From Gammaproteobacteria bacterium (GTDB lineage Bacteria; Pseudomonadota; Gammaproteobacteria; Granulosicoccales; Granulosicoccaceae): a DNA stretch of 5,733 bases. This document shows, piece by piece, positions 5,568 to 5,733 of this stretch (positions are counted from its first letter, which is position 1; every line of letters starts with the position of its first letter). Below the pieces are notes generated by a model that was given only the letters and a program-made list of their open reading frames with translations, had not been told where the DNA came from and did no database searches. The stretch covers positions 1-5,733 of the forward strand of contig JAGRHW010000242.1 of assembly GCA_020444765.1 (NCBI GenBank), given 5' to 3'. The position numbers were made by a program, and so were the translations under genes.

Positions 5568-5733
5568 TTACTGTACTGCGAATTGCGGATTCTCCGCGCT
5601 AAGCGCCGCCTGAATCCGTTGCCAGCCAGAGGAGCCGATGAGTTTTTCCGTGCGGGCCCGCATGCCCCGCCAGCCCTGCAGTCCGCCGCTGTGAATAATC
5701 GCCACCGACTGATCGCCGCTGAATTCGCCATGC
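5568..5733 (-). CDS. C-terminal end of an ACC deaminase/D-cysteine desulfhydrase-family PLP enzyme (partial)
   Basis: A - strand frame enters from the right edge and stops at TAA (5570-5568), giving the last 54 residues. The diagnostic part is V-A-I-I-H-S-G-G-L-Q-G-W-R-G-M, matching the C-terminal 'I-H-[ST]-G-G-L-x-G' segment of the 1-aminocyclopropane-1-carboxylate deaminase/D-cysteine desulfhydrase group of fold-type II PLP enzymes. In that fold the Ser or Thr here contacts the pyridine nitrogen of the cofactor (family knowledge). The PLP lysine lies outside the window. Which substrate is used cannot be decided from this tail; proteobacterial members are often annotated as ACC deaminase without proof. 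Another open frame on the same strand over this region encodes an arginine-rich, unfamiliar product and was rejected. Confidence 0.75.
   Translation of the reverse strand, partial: HGEFSGDQSVAIIHSGGLQGWRGMRARTEKLIGSSGWQRIQAALSAENPQFAVQ

Noticed and set aside
5453..5731. - strand frame at the right edge giving an Arg/Ala/Ser-rich product
   Set aside because: A different frame of the same strand encodes the recognisable I-H-S-G-G-L-Q-G tail of a PLP enzyme.

Overview
This window looks like an ordinary chromosomal segment of a gammaproteobacterium. The protein families, moderate-to-high GC content and mixed-strand operons fit a free-living, possibly halotolerant or sulfur-oxidising lineage, but I cannot name a genus. 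I see no mobile element, phage gene, CRISPR array, tRNA or rRNA, and most of the DNA is coding.

Left part, + strand (1-1507): the 3' end of a probable SCO1/SenC-type copper-delivery protein is followed 5 bp later by a PCu(A)C copper-chaperone lipoprotein with the complete H-X10-M-X21-H-X-M copper site. Together they form a periplasmic Cu(I) delivery pair of the kind used to build the CuA centre of cytochrome c oxidase. Sixty bases further on is psd, phosphatidylserine decarboxylase, with its self-cleaving G-S site and catalytic triad visible.

Middle, - strand (1488-3160): a two-gene envelope unit. A lipoprotein with an acidic repeat linker and a peptidoglycan-binding domain is followed, probably by translational coupling at a TTG start, by a single-pass inner-membrane protein with a HEAT-like helical repeat domain in the periplasm. 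The second gene ends inside the end of psd (20 bp convergent overlap). This pair is the least described part of the window. A 199-bp non-coding stretch (3161-3359) lies upstream of it.

Right part, - strand (3360-5733): transcription runs right to left through the C-terminal end of a PLP-dependent ACC deaminase/D-cysteine desulfhydrase-family enzyme (cut by the window edge), a 214-bp gap with a possible terminator, a DUF2288 protein, a site-2 (M50) intramembrane protease, and an EamA/DMT transporter. The last three may be one operon. The annotated ATG of the transporter is probably not its true N-terminus.

I did not find a clear new biological system. The best candidates for a second look are the peptidoglycan-binding lipoprotein/HEAT protein pair, the non-canonical starts (TTG and possibly CTG), and the DUF2288-M50 neighbourhood.
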